Made by a program: the position numbers and the translations under genes. DNA of 36,442 nt from Bacteroidia bacterium (lineage in GTDB: Bacteria > Bacteroidota > Bacteroidia > Bacteroidales > Azobacteroidaceae): contig BNXY01000026.1 in assembly GCA_025999935.1 (NCBI GenBank), positions 1-36,442 on the forward strand, read 5' to 3'. The notes under the pieces were generated by a model, which was given only the letters and a program-made list of their open reading frames with translations, had not been told where the DNA came from and made no database searches. Below, piece after piece: positions 1 to 8,756 of the stretch. Within the stretch, counting starts at the first letter, position 1. Every line of letters starts with the position of its first letter.

Positions 1-31
1 CCGCTTTTTTATATATTTATCTTTTACGTTA

Positions 32-39
32 CAAATGTA
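32..39 (-). promoter_or_regulatory. Candidate Bacteroidota -7 box reading out of the window
   Basis: On the minus strand this reads TACATTTG, matching the Bacteroidota -7 consensus TAnnTTTG. It lies downstream of the small ORF ending at 85 and would serve a gene to the left of the window. A short perfect inverted repeat (GTGCAAT / ATTGCAC, 50-66) sits between that ORF and this box and could separate the transcripts, although no T-run follows it. No good -33 TTG lies at the usual distance, so the call is weak. Confidence 0.3.
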
Positions 40-84
40 CTGCCTGTTTGTGCAATCGCATTGCACTTTGCAAATTATTTTCAA

Positions 85-213
85 TTATTTTTCGAAAAAA
101 TCGGCTAATAATTCTTTATCCAGCCCATTATTTACCCATTCTGTATATTTGTCTTTCTTTTGAAAGGCAAGATACAAAAACCGATCATTGAAATCATTTT
201 GTTGATAAATCAT
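85..213 (-). CDS. Hypothetical 42-residue ORF or gene fragment
   Basis: An ATG at 213 opens a 42-residue reading frame ending in TAA at 85. The peptide starts MIYQQNDFND and ends LLADFFEK, with a protein-like composition rich in aromatic and charged residues. Its ATG overlaps the TGA of the lipoprotein pseudogene (ATGA), and a purine-rich GAGAAG lies just upstream, so it could be translationally coupled. I do not recognise a family. It could equally be the displaced tail of the broken gene upstream, since this stretch contains at least one frameshift. Confidence 0.35.
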   Translation of the reverse strand: MIYQQNDFNDRFLYLAFQKKDKYTEWVNNGLDKELLADFFEK

Positions 214-685
214 CTTCTCGCGGGATTCATTTCATTTTTCCTGCTATTCCAACTGAAAACTTCTTTCGTCCGGAGATTTCTTTCCTCATCGTATTGATAG
301 GCCGATAAAGAGGTTTTTTCATACCATCCGGAAAATCCGATGGCATACTTCGTTCGAGTGTCAATCTTTTCATTCTTCCATTTTGTATCATAAAACGGAC
401 CATTGATAATTGCGTTTCCGTCCACGTATGCAGATGAATTTACTGTCAGCAGGCTATTTTTAGTAGAAGATCCGTATTTTTAGCATATCCGGCACTTAAA
501 TAACGTCCACCAAATGGACCATAGCCTTTTTCCGCGACAAATAATTGATCATTAACGTAGCAGCCAAAAGTATTGGCGCCTTTTTGCGTTTCCGGCGGCA
601 ACTCCGTCCAAACTTTTTCCTCGCAAGATTCGCAGGAATTCAAAGCGAGTAAAAATAAAATCTGTAATAATTTGAATGATTTCAT
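210..685 (-). pseudogene. Frameshifted small lipoprotein, DUF6252-like N-terminus
   Basis: The first frame (685 to 446) gives a signal peptide with a lipobox-like cysteine (LLALNSCESC) and then LPPETQKGANTFGCYVND, a motif I associate with small Bacteroidota lipoproteins of the DUF6252 type. It hits TGA just after GYAKNTDLLLK. A second frame continues the protein (TVNSSAYVDGN, then FYDTKWKNEK) down to 210. The frames join at an A5 run near 457-463, where one missing base explains the shift. This is either a true loss of function or a homopolymer sequencing error. The 3' part is less convincing as a family match, so the family name is tentative. Function is unknown; the product would be lipid-anchored in the envelope. 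Confidence 0.6.
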
Positions 686-701
686 AAATTGGATTTTTAG
701 A

Positions 702-800
702 TTATAAATTGGTTAATTCTTTCACAATACAATTTTTCCACTCCCCCGATTTAATCGAAGTAGCATCATGAAATGCCGTTTCTTGCAGTAGGAGATAAGT
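702..800 (-). pseudogene. C-terminal remnant of an unidentified gene
   Basis: The minus strand carries a 32-codon open stretch with no start codon, preceded directly by TGA (801-803) and ending in TAA at 702. It reads like real protein (ETAFHDATSIKSGEWKN, then a tail ending KELTNL). It ends 16 bp before the lipoprotein start at 685, typical operon spacing. I read it as the surviving 3' end of a gene whose body has been deleted or scrambled. The rest of the 686-1004 interval holds only this remnant and the hairpin at 834-856. Confidence 0.35.
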
Positions 801-833
801 TCATAATGTCAAAGTTATAGTGTATTTTACCCC

Positions 834-856
834 ATGATACCTAAATAAGGTATCAT
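834..856. other. Perfect 9-bp hairpin downstream of yidC
   Basis: ATGATACCT and AGGTATCAT form a perfect inverted repeat around a five-base loop, about 150 bp beyond the yidC stop on the minus strand. It could end the pyrG-yidC transcript, but no T-run follows on either strand and the stem is AT-rich. A repeat remnant is an equally good reading. Confidence 0.4.
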
Positions 857-1004
857 ATCCGATATTCATTAAAAGCAAAAAAGGGATAGAAAAAGTTGAA
901 AGCTTTGCCAAACACTTGATACAGCTCAAAATTCATATTTTACCCGGCGTATCGAAGCATTCCAGCCCGGGATAGGTTGGAATCCATCTTATACACTGAA
1001 CTGT

Positions 1005-2936
1005 TTATCGTTTCCCTTTCTTGTTCTGTTGCTCTTTTAGTCGTTGTTGTTCTTTCAACATAGCCTGTTGTTTTCTTTGCGCTTCTTCCAATCTTGCCAT
1101 AAAACCGGATTTTTTCTTTACCGGTTTTTTCTTGTTCGCTTCTAATTTGAGCAATAAGGCTTCTTCGTTTAGGAAGTAGCGGAAAAGCAGGGTTTGAAGA
1201 ATGGTTATCAAGGACGAAATACAATAATAAAAATTCAAACCGGCAGGATAGGAATTTAAAAATACCAACATGAATAAAGGCATGATGTACATCATCGTTT
1301 TCATGCCCGGCATTTGTTCCTGACCCGTATTTGCTTGATCCATATTGAATTTGGTGTAGAAAACATTGGTAATGGTCATCAACAAACAGAATAAACTGAT
1401 GTGATTACCAAAATAGGGCGTGACGAAAGGAATATAGGTTTTCCAACTGATGATGGCATCGTAAGTGGCCAAATCATTGGCCCAGAGAAAACTTTCGTGG
1501 CGCAACTCAATGGCTGTCGGGAAAAACATGAACATGGCAAACAGGAAGGGCATCTGTAAGAGCATCGGCAGACAGCCGCTCATTGGATTGATACCCACTT
1601 GCTTGTATAATTCCATGGTTTTCTGTTGCCGTGTCATGGCGTTTTCCTGTCCGGGATATTTGGCGCTTATCGCGGCAATCTGCGGTTTCATTACCCGCAT
1701 TTTGGCGGATGACATGAACGATTTGTAAATCAAGGGGAACAATCCGATTTTAATAATCAAAGTCAGGAAGAAAATCGCCAGACCGATGCTGCCGCACCAA
1801 GTGGTCAGCCAATCGAAAATCGGGATGATAATCCATTTGTTTACATATCGGAACAAACTCCATCCAAGCGGCACCAATTGCTCTAACTGAAGGTCTTGTC
1901 CCTGAAATTTTTCTTTGTCGTAGCTCTTTAACAAATTATAGTCATTGGGACCGAAATAAAAATTGAAGGCAATGTCTTTCGTCAATTTCGGATCAAAAGC
2001 TACGCTGGTAAGCGTTGTATATTTTTTCAGGTAGGTTGTATCTCCCTGCAAATACTTGGAATCTAACCGACTGGCTTCAAAACTTTCTTGTGCAATTAAA
2101 ACGGAGGAGAAAAACTGGTCTTTATATCCAATCCACTTGAGCTTGGAAGCGATTTCCTTAGCATCGTCTTTCGATTCGCTCAATTGTTCAACGTTGTCGC
2201 TTAAATATTTGTAATTCAGACGTGTGTAGCGTTCTTCAAATTTCTCTCCTTTTTCTTGCTGACGGATTTTTTGCATCCAGCTGATATCCAAGGTGCGAGT
2301 TCCGGAAGAAACCTGATTTTCCAAGTTTTGGGGAATGATATTGAAATCGACCATATAATCGTCCGGGTGCAAGGTATAGACAAAATCGAGCGAAGCATCT
2401 TCTCCGGCTTTCAGGCTCAGGGTTGCTTGCAAAGGATTTTTACCGGAAGGGGTAAAAAACAAATCGCCGGTATTGATAATGCGGTTGTTGGCGGTAATCA
2501 AAGTGGTTGAAAATGCCGCTTCATCTCCGTCGAAGAGAACCAAAGGTCTGTCTTTGTAATCGGAAAATTTCTTTAGTTGTACGGAATAAATGCGACCGCC
2601 TTTGGTACTTAATTTGAGGATCATCAATTCATTTTCCAGAGTGATAAATTCCTCATTTCCTACAGCGGCTTCGGCAAAATCGCCGTAAATCGCCTGTAAA
2701 CGGGTCTGATAAAGCGAATCGGAAGAGTCTTCGGAAATGAGCGCTTCTGCGGTTTGTTTTTCCTTGACTTCAATCAATTGCTGTTCTTCCAATTGTTGCG
2801 ACCGTACAACGGCGGCTATGGAATCCTGCTGCCTGCGTTGCGCTTCAATTTGCTCTTGCGAAGGTTTGTTAAAAAACCAAAATCCTACAAATACGAGGAT
2901 AATTAGTAAAAAGCCGGTAATTGTATTTTTATCCAT
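1005..2936 (-). CDS. yidC: Membrane protein insertase YidC/OxaI
   Basis: YidC inserts proteins into the inner membrane, alone or with the Sec translocon. The 643-residue length fits the Bacteroidota/Gram-negative form. An N-terminal TM anchor (about 7-24, ITGFLLIILVFVGFWFF) is followed by a large periplasmic beta domain (roughly 80-345). The conserved OxaI core then spans about 365-600, with the segment beginning GSIGLAIFFLTLIIK, a cytoplasmic hairpin (KMRVMKPQIAAI), and GINPMSGCLPMLLQMPFLFA. A very basic Lys/Arg tail suits ribosome contact. The CDS begins 58 bp after the pyrG stop on the same strand, a pairing common in this phylum, so the two are probably co-transcribed. No defect is visible. 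Confidence 0.97.
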   Translation of the reverse strand: MDKNTITGFLLIILVFVGFWFFNKPSQEQIEAQRRQQDSIAAVVRSQQLEEQQLIEVKEKQTAEALISEDSSDSLYQTRLQAIYGDFAEAAVGNEEFITLENELMILKLSTKGGRIYSVQLKKFSDYKDRPLVLFDGDEAAFSTTLITANNRIINTGDLFFTPSGKNPLQATLSLKAGEDASLDFVYTLHPDDYMVDFNIIPQNLENQVSSGTRTLDISWMQKIRQQEKGEKFEERYTRLNYKYLSDNVEQLSESKDDAKEIASKLKWIGYKDQFFSSVLIAQESFEASRLDSKYLQGDTTYLKKYTTLTSVAFDPKLTKDIAFNFYFGPNDYNLLKSYDKEKFQGQDLQLEQLVPLGWSLFRYVNKWIIIPIFDWLTTWCGSIGLAIFFLTLIIKIGLFPLIYKSFMSSAKMRVMKPQIAAISAKYPGQENAMTRQQKTMELYKQVGINPMSGCLPMLLQMPFLFAMFMFFPTAIELRHESFLWANDLATYDAIISWKTYIPFVTPYFGNHISLFCLLMTITNVFYTKFNMDQANTGQEQMPGMKTMMYIMPLFMLVFLNSYPAGLNFYYCISSLITILQTLLFRYFLNEEALLLKLEANKKKPVKKKSGFMARLEEAQRKQQAMLKEQQRLKEQQNKKGKR

Positions 2937-2994
2937 ATTATTTTATAAATAAGTAAAGAGTGATTATTCAATTTAAACTCAAAACGCTTAATTT

Positions 2995-4596
2995 TTAATT
3001 CTTTGTTGCCGCTTCAATAAAACTCATGAATAAGGGGTTGGGATTCACAACGGTGGAGTTGTATTCCGGGTGGTATTGGGTACCGAGATACCATTTCATT
3101 CCGGATATTTCAACTACTTCGACCAAGCCGGTTGCCGGATTGATACCTGTGCATTTCATCCCATTCGCTTCAAATAGTTTTTTGTATTCGTTATTAAATT
3201 CGTAACGGTGCCGGTGGCGTTCCCGTATATTTTCATTTTGATAGGCTTTGTAAGCAATCGAATCTTTTTCCAATTTACAATCGTAAGCGCCCAAACGCAT
3301 GGAACCGCCCATAAACGTCAGGTTTTTTTGTTCTTCCATCAAATCAATCACTTTGTGCGGTGTTTCCGGATCCATTTCAGTAGAATTTGCATCTTTTAAT
3401 CCCAATACGTTTTGGGCAAATTCAATAACCATACATTGCATCCCCAGACATACGCCGAAAGTGGGTTTGTTGTGTTCGCGAGCATATTTCAATGCGGCAA
3501 ATTTCCCCTCAATACCTCTTTGTCCGAATCCGGGAGCGACTAAGATGCCGTCCATACTGCTCAGCAATTCCGCTACATTTTCATCCGTCACTTTTTCGGA
3601 ATGGATGAAGTGCAAATCCAATTTCCGGCGGTGGTAAGTGGCTGCCTGCAACAAGGATTCATTGATGGATTTATAGGCGTCGGGCAATTCCACGTACTTG
3701 CCTATAAGCCCTATTTTAACCGTTTTCTTAGCGTGTTTCATGTTTTCCAGAAAGGCTTTCCAGCGGGTCAAATCCAATTTGCCTTTGACAGGCATGCCCA
3801 TTTTCCGAAGTACTATTTTATCCATACCTTGTTCGGCTAAAACAAGCGGGACTTCATAAATACTGGGTACATCGTATGATTGAATAACTGCATTTTCATC
3901 TACATTACAGAATAAAGCCACTTTATGGCAAATATTTTCCGAAAGTTTCTCTTCTGTCCGGAGCACCAATATATTCGGCAAAATTCCCTGTTCCTGAAGC
4001 GTTTTCACGGAGTGTTGCGTGGGTTTGGTCTTCACTTCTTTGGCTGCCGCAATGAACGGCACATAAGTAAGGTGTACGCAAAGGCAGTTTTTACCCAATT
4101 CCCAACGCAATTGGCGAACACTTTCGATGTAGGGTAGGGACTCAATATCGCCCACCGTACCGCCGATTTCCGTGATGATGAAATCATATTCGCCGGTATT
4201 TCCCAATATCATAATGTTCCGTTTGATTTCATCGGTAATATGTGGAACTACCTGTACGGTTTTGCCGAGGAAATCGCCCCGCCGCTCACGGTCAATCACG
4301 TTCTGGTAAATACGTCCGGTCGTGATATTGTTTGCCATGGAGGTAGGCACGTTGAGAAAGCGTTCGTAATGTCCGAGGTCGAGGTCGGTCTCGCGACCGT
4401 CGATGGTTACGTAACATTCGCCGTGCTCATAAGGATTGAGAGTGCCCGGATCGATGTTGATATAGGGATCAAACTTTTGGATGGTTACCCTGAATCCTCT
4501 TGCTTGTAGAAGTTTGCCTAATGATGCGGCGACGATTCCCTTTCCCAGAGAGGAAACTACGCCGCCTGTAACGAAAATGTATTTTGTTTCTGCCAC
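2995..4596 (-). CDS. pyrG: CTP synthase
   Basis: PyrG makes CTP from UTP, ATP and glutamine, the last step of pyrimidine nucleotide synthesis. The synthase domain opens with KYIFVTGGVVSSLGKG and FDPYINIDPGTLNPYEHGE. The C-terminal class I glutamine amidotransferase domain has the nucleophile in GVCLGMQ and the His/Glu pair in QYHPEYN. I chose the GTG at 4596, giving MAETKYIFV and 533 residues. The frame also opens with TTG at 4614, but that lies only about 10 bp from the -7 box at 4624-4631, leaving almost no leader, and family members begin at this AETKY point. It is followed by yidC on the same strand. Confidence 0.97.
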   Translation of the reverse strand: MAETKYIFVTGGVVSSLGKGIVAASLGKLLQARGFRVTIQKFDPYINIDPGTLNPYEHGECYVTIDGRETDLDLGHYERFLNVPTSMANNITTGRIYQNVIDRERRGDFLGKTVQVVPHITDEIKRNIMILGNTGEYDFIITEIGGTVGDIESLPYIESVRQLRWELGKNCLCVHLTYVPFIAAAKEVKTKPTQHSVKTLQEQGILPNILVLRTEEKLSENICHKVALFCNVDENAVIQSYDVPSIYEVPLVLAEQGMDKIVLRKMGMPVKGKLDLTRWKAFLENMKHAKKTVKIGLIGKYVELPDAYKSINESLLQAATYHRRKLDLHFIHSEKVTDENVAELLSSMDGILVAPGFGQRGIEGKFAALKYAREHNKPTFGVCLGMQCMVIEFAQNVLGLKDANSTEMDPETPHKVIDLMEEQKNLTFMGGSMRLGAYDCKLEKDSIAYKAYQNENIRERHRHRYEFNNEYKKLFEANGMKCTGINPATGLVEVVEISGMKWYLGTQYHPEYNSTVVNPNPLFMSFIEAATKN

Positions 4597-4623
4597 TGTT
4601 GTGAATGTTTGCAATTAAGCGGG

Positions 4624-4631
4624 CAAAGTTA
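4624..4631 (-). promoter_or_regulatory. -7 promoter box of pyrG-yidC
   Basis: The minus strand reads TAACTTTG, a perfect TAnnTTTG box. The -33 region is only T-rich (TTTC) at 19 bp spacing. Transcription from here would give a leader of about 20 nt to the GTG at 4596, which supports that start. Confidence 0.6.
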
Positions 4632-4706
4632 CAATTTTTTATTTAATAAAGAAAGAATATTTAAATAAAGCCTAAATATTATTTGGGATTTCTTTTGCCT
4701 ATTTCC

Positions 4707-6818
4707 CTAAAAGTTCCGCGTAAAAGAAATTGAAGGCAAAAACGGAATCAATACAAAGGCCTTGTATTTGCCGTCTTTTTTATACACTGCGTATGGATTT
4801 TGTCGGGCGGTGGCGTTGAGCAAAGAAAATTGCCAGGTGCGGCTACCGTGTTTCATTGGTTGTTCCATCGTGAAATTAATATCCGTCCGAAAATAATTTT
4901 TCAAGCGGACATTGGGATAGGCGGGGATATAATCAATAACGCCGGCATTGTTAATCATGTCGTAAGCATCCGGTAAAGCGGACAATCCCATGCTTGGATA
5001 ACCGACTTCCGGCACATAATACGGATAGCCTGTTTTGTATTGCAAATTCAGGGATAAAGTATTCACGTTCTTTCCTTTTTGGCGAATGATATAACTGCCG
5101 AATGCCGAAATATCATGCGGTGCATCGTATTTGAAAGGATAGAATTTCCCTTCAAATTGGCGTTTCGATTGGGAAAGCGTATAAGACAACCAAGCATTAA
5201 TCTTGTTTTTTGAATATTCTACCATCAATTCCGCGCCCATGGATTTGCCTTTTCCCGTTTCGTAATCGGAATGAAAATCAAGGTAATTTTCCATGTTCTT
5301 AATCATGATTAAATTTTCCATTTGCTTCCAATATGCCTCTACCGAAAAAGTCAAATCGCGGGTGGTATAGTTTTTCCAACCGAGGGATATTTGTTGCGAA
5401 GTCGGTAAAATCGTTTCGTTGAACGGAATCCAGAAATCCTGCCGGACATTGTAATTCATCTCGTTGATGGAATGAACCGGCTGATGCATCCGGTCGTAAG
5501 CCAACATCAACTTGTTTTTTTCGCCTATATATCTATTGATTTTCAGACGAGGTTCGACCACGAATTTCGTTTTTTCCGTATTGTTGTAAAGCGCCGCCCG
5601 GATGCCTGCACTGAAAAGCCAATCCTGATAGCGGTATTCATCGTAAACAGAAGCGGAAACGGTATGTAATTTCAAACCGGCGGCATCGTAAGTGGTTTTA
5701 TTGCTGTTAATTATCTTATACATATAATTGGGCGTGTAGATTTGCCTTGTCGCCTCCAAACCATAAGTGAGCGTAGTTGCATCGTTCAGTTTGTGTTCCA
5801 GCGAATTACGCCAACCGATTTCGTGCAGCAAAGAAGACGTGTTATTTTCCAAAGTATTTTTTACGCCTTCGTAATTCATCTCGCTTTTAAAATTGTTGAA
5901 ATTATTCAATTGGGTATAATACAGGGTGGAAGATAAAAATAAACCGGGATTAAGTTGAGAAGTAAACCGCAACGAAGTCATCGTCGTTTTCCAACCGAAT
6001 CCGGCTTTTTCGGAGTACTTTTCATAATCTTTACTTACTTTATTCAAGCCGTACATATCGTCGTATCCGGTATAAATCTGCCAGGAAAGTTTGCTTTTCG
6101 GATTGATTTTCCACGATAATTTTCCGTTTACATCGTAAAAAGCAATCATCGCCATGCCCTCCCCGCCTTCGGAGGCCAGCGCCATGACGCCGTTGTACAA
6201 TAAATCAAGGAACGAACGCCGTGCGGTAAACAGATAACTCAACTTGTCTTTCAAAATCGGCCCCTCCGATGCCGCAGTTCCCGCCAACAAACCCAGCGAA
6301 AGCGAGTGTTTATACTGATTAAAATCGCCATCTTTCAGCGAAATAGCAGCTACGCCCGAAAGCCGGTCGCCATATACGGACGGAATCCCGCCCTTGTAAA
6401 TATCGGCAGATTGCAAAGCATCCGAATTGAACATGGAGAAAAAACCAAAAGTGTGATTTTGATTGTAAACCGGCACATCGTCCATCAAGTAAAGCGTTTG
6501 GTCGTTGGTACCTCCTCGAATATTCAATTGGGAAGAGCCTTCCATGCCCGCCGAAACACCCGGCAGGAATTGCAAGGTTTTGATAATGTCGCGTTCGCCG
6601 AAAAACAAAGGCGATACCCGTAACTGTTTCATATTGATGCGCATATTGCCCAAGCCGCGACTGTCGATGTTTTTATTTCTCGCATGGACAACTATTTCAG
6701 AAAGATTAATCACTTTATTCAAACTATCGACAGCTAAACTATCTTCGCGGGCAATGAGTTGTGCGGATAATTCAAAACAACTGAAAATCAATAGAATAAA
6801 AGAAAATAAATGTTTCAT
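4707..6818 (-). CDS. TonB-dependent outer membrane receptor
   Basis: A 703-residue outer-membrane gated channel, probably for uptake of an unidentified ligand. A signal peptide (MKHLFSFILLIF, ending near FELSAQ) is followed by a plug domain (about 35-165) with LSEIVVHARN, FLPGVSAGMEGSSQLNIRGG and DDVPVYNQNH, then a barrel ending in aromatic SISFTRNF. It lacks the N-terminal carboxypeptidase-like/CnaB domain of SusC-type receptors, so a polysaccharide system is less likely. I start at the ATG at 6818, which overlaps the upstream TGA (ATGA). An earlier in-frame start at 6854 would only add residues inside the upstream gene and ahead of the signal peptide. It is last in a three-gene operon with a DUF4249 lipoprotein and a small barrel protein. 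The substrate cannot be told from sequence. Confidence 0.9.
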   Translation of the reverse strand: MKHLFSFILLIFSCFELSAQLIAREDSLAVDSLNKVINLSEIVVHARNKNIDSRGLGNMRINMKQLRVSPLFFGERDIIKTLQFLPGVSAGMEGSSQLNIRGGTNDQTLYLMDDVPVYNQNHTFGFFSMFNSDALQSADIYKGGIPSVYGDRLSGVAAISLKDGDFNQYKHSLSLGLLAGTAASEGPILKDKLSYLFTARRSFLDLLYNGVMALASEGGEGMAMIAFYDVNGKLSWKINPKSKLSWQIYTGYDDMYGLNKVSKDYEKYSEKAGFGWKTTMTSLRFTSQLNPGLFLSSTLYYTQLNNFNNFKSEMNYEGVKNTLENNTSSLLHEIGWRNSLEHKLNDATTLTYGLEATRQIYTPNYMYKIINSNKTTYDAAGLKLHTVSASVYDEYRYQDWLFSAGIRAALYNNTEKTKFVVEPRLKINRYIGEKNKLMLAYDRMHQPVHSINEMNYNVRQDFWIPFNETILPTSQQISLGWKNYTTRDLTFSVEAYWKQMENLIMIKNMENYLDFHSDYETGKGKSMGAELMVEYSKNKINAWLSYTLSQSKRQFEGKFYPFKYDAPHDISAFGSYIIRQKGKNVNTLSLNLQYKTGYPYYVPEVGYPSMGLSALPDAYDMINNAGVIDYIPAYPNVRLKNYFRTDINFTMEQPMKHGSRTWQFSLLNATARQNPYAVYKKDGKYKAFVLIPFLPSISFTRNF

Positions 6819-7708
6819 TCGGGAATATCTAAAAAGTAATTCACTTCGTTCCAACCGGCAAAAATTCCCAAACCGTTCCGAATGTTGGAATACACCTGAA
6901 CCGGTTGGAAAAATACGGAAGAAATATCGTCATCGTAGATAATCATGTTTTGTTGTTGGTATAAACTGCGGTTGTATTGGTCGTATTCTTTGCTTGCCGC
7001 AATTAGTTTTATCTGAACTTGCATTTGTTCGTAGTTGATGCCGGGGAAAAATTGAATCTTGTCGAGTTTGGGCAGGTTTTTGTTTTTTATCCGCATAAAA
7101 GAATTGTGCGTGATGGAACCCAAGGTTTCATCCAAACCGACTTCTTGATTCACTTTGTCTATCAGAATATTATTCACATAGATTGTATGGCATTGCGATA
7201 TTTCATCCTCTTTAAAAACTTTATAAGCGGTAATCCACAGACTTTCCTCATTGGCAGGCGGAAACTGAAAAGCAGACAAATCAACGCGGTAATCATTCCA
7301 GTAAAATTGTTTGACTTTCTCCACTTTTGCCTCACAACTAATCGTTTTCGGAATGGATGTCGCAGCGGTAATTGTTTCATAACCGGTTAAAACAGCTTCA
7401 ATCGTATAATTTTTGCCCGTTACCGGATAATAATCCAAGTGCAGCAGAGTGTCGGGACAAATCGCATCATAAAGAATCGTTTCATCCTCTTTCAACAAAA
7501 CCCGAACCCCATTTGCCGCTTTGAACCAATAACCGGAATCCATTTTCAAGGTGGTATAAAAATAAATATCCATCGGATGATTCGGATTCAGAAAGCTGTT
7601 GACGACTAAACGATTCGGCTCATCAATAAAGGAATCGCCCATATCATAGTCGTATGCACAAGAAGACAAAAGGCATACGAAGATCATGCCCAATAAGCTA
7701 TTTTTCAT
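6815..7708 (-). CDS. DUF4249-family lipoprotein
   Basis: A 297-residue protein with a lipoprotein signal (MKNSLLGMIFVCLLSSC, lipobox LSSC) and the layout of DUF4249 proteins: RLVVNSFLNP near the N-terminus, then beta-rich segments such as GVRVLLKEDE and YTIEAVLTGYE. DUF4249 genes commonly sit directly before TonB-dependent receptors in Bacteroidota, as here, and probably form a surface accessory to the receptor; the molecular role is not established. The ATG at 7708 is preferred to the TTG two codons earlier because it opens the signal peptide directly. Its stop overlaps the receptor start by 4 nt, so the two are probably translationally coupled. Confidence 0.8.
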   Translation of the reverse strand: MKNSLLGMIFVCLLSSCAYDYDMGDSFIDEPNRLVVNSFLNPNHPMDIYFYTTLKMDSGYWFKAANGVRVLLKEDETILYDAICPDTLLHLDYYPVTGKNYTIEAVLTGYETITAATSIPKTISCEAKVEKVKQFYWNDYRVDLSAFQFPPANEESLWITAYKVFKEDEISQCHTIYVNNILIDKVNQEVGLDETLGSITHNSFMRIKNKNLPKLDKIQFFPGINYEQMQVQIKLIAASKEYDQYNRSLYQQQNMIIYDDDISSVFFQPVQVYSNIRNGLGIFAGWNEVNYFLDIPE

Positions 7709-7723
7709 ATTCAATCTGAAAAT

Positions 7724-8320
7724 TTAGAATGGAATGAAAAGCGAGAGTTGCCAAAGGTTCATTTTCCCGGACGAAAAATATCTGTCATTTACCTGATCTG
7801 TAAAACCCAATTTGTAAGCCAACCCGATTTCAGCAAATTTCAAATTATAACCGATTTTTGCCGTGAGCGGTATGTCATATTTGTATTCGGCGGATGTTCC
7901 GTCTAAATAATATAGGCTTGGTTCTATACCGATACCTGCATGAAAACTCTTGAATATTTTGTAATTGAAACTGCCGGCCAAAGAAGCGTAAAAATTCCTG
8001 ACAGTAGTCTCAAATTGACGAGGTGCATTCGGGTCCGGATACGGATTGAGATAATATTTTTGTCCATAATGAAAGTTTATCATCCCTACATTGGCATCTA
8101 TATCATAGAAAAACGATTTGTTTTTAGATTGAATTCGGAATCTATAACCGATTGCCGCATTGAATTTGCCTGCCAGCTTACTGTTATCAAGATATCCGGG
8201 ATTTATCTTTACATCCCGCGATGTCCCGTTTCCGCCGCTCAAAATTAGACCGTTTTGATTTTGGGCATGGACTATCAAAGAACTAATGAATAGAAAAACT
8301 AAAATAAAAAATTGTTTCAT
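7724..8320 (-). CDS. Small outer-membrane beta-barrel protein
   Basis: The 198-residue protein has a signal peptide (MKQFFILVFLFISSLIVHAQ) and alternating amphipathic strands ending in a C-terminal aromatic residue (LWQLSLFIPF), as in 8-stranded outer-membrane barrels. Segments such as AAIGYRFRIQ, FHAGIGIEPSLYYLD and EIGLAYKLGF are typical strand pairs. It is first in the operon, 15 bp before the DUF4249 gene. It belongs to the broad porin/OmpW-like superfamily by appearance; I cannot assign a substrate. A structural or assembly partner of the downstream receptor is plausible. Confidence 0.7.
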   Translation of the reverse strand: MKQFFILVFLFISSLIVHAQNQNGLILSGGNGTSRDVKINPGYLDNSKLAGKFNAAIGYRFRIQSKNKSFFYDIDANVGMINFHYGQKYYLNPYPDPNAPRQFETTVRNFYASLAGSFNYKIFKSFHAGIGIEPSLYYLDGTSAEYKYDIPLTAKIGYNLKFAEIGLAYKLGFTDQVNDRYFSSGKMNLWQLSLFIPF

Positions 8321-8377
8321 GATTTATGTTTTAATAATAAATATACACGTGTTCGTATTCATGTACCAAGTATTCGA

Positions 8378-8385
8378 CAAAGATA
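8378..8385 (-). promoter_or_regulatory. -7 promoter box of the outer-membrane operon
   Basis: The minus strand reads TATCTTTG, a perfect TAnnTTTG box about 58 bp upstream of the ATG at 8320. There is no TTG at the expected -33 position; that position lies within the arm of the 8401-8455 hairpin instead. Confidence 0.5.
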
Positions 8386-8400
8386 CGATAAATTCTATAA

Positions 8401-8455
8401 GAAGAGGCTACCATAGACGTTTTCTATCAAAAAATAACCTTTTATGGCAGCCTCT
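8401..8455. repeat. Long imperfect hairpin upstream of the outer-membrane operon
   Basis: AAGAGGCTACCATA (8401-8414) and TATGGCAGCCTCTT (8442-8455) pair over 14 bp with one mismatch (a G-U pair in minus-strand RNA), around a 27-base spacer. It looks like a transcription terminator, but no intact gene ends here on either strand. It may be left from a lost gene, or be a regulatory structure next to the promoter at 8378. Confidence 0.5.
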
Positions 8456-8667
8456 TATAAAAAACTTAAATATTTACATTTATAAATTGTAGTGTTCCTT
8501 GTGATCCAAATCCTTGGAAATCAATATACATAACACCTATCATTGGAACGGCTTGATGCACAAGGTAAAATATGAACCCAAAACGAATACTATGAATTTT
8601 ACAAATCCATTAACGTGCTATCTATTTTATAACAAAAATGGAAAAACACAAATTGCAGCAGCTGAAA
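8456..8667. other. AT-rich divergent spacer without a convincing gene
   Basis: Between the hairpin and the xseB promoter I see no RNA gene or known repeat. A 62-codon plus-strand frame (8514-8702) exists but runs through the xseB promoter and has no recognisable motif, so I do not call it. Confidence 0.4.
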
Positions 8668-8668
8668 T

Positions 8669-8699
8669 TTTGTATATTAGGAAAAATAGTTTATTTTTG
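8669..8699 (+). promoter_or_regulatory. Promoter of xseB-ispD-recG
   Basis: TTTG at 8669-8672 and TATTTTTG at 8692-8699 are separated by 19 bp, matching the Bacteroidota vegetative promoter (-33 TTTG, -7 TAnnTTTG). Transcription would start around 8706, giving a leader of about 50 nt before the ATG at 8757. Confidence 0.7.
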
Positions 8700-8756
8700 T
8701 GATACAATTAAAAAATTGTTCCCTGTTGTTAGGTAAACTATTTAAAAGAAAAATTC

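Noticed and set aside
940..1224. 94-codon minus-strand ORF over the yidC 3' end
   Set aside because: It lies in another frame of yidC, whose protein is complete and well matched.
4707..8320. SusC/SusD pair
   Set aside because: The receptor lacks the N-terminal carboxypeptidase-like domain and its partner is DUF4249, not SusD.
8514..8702. 62-codon plus-strand ORF upstream of xseB
   Set aside because: It runs through the clear xseB promoter at 8669-8699, has no recognisable motif and no own promoter; probably chance in AT-rich DNA.
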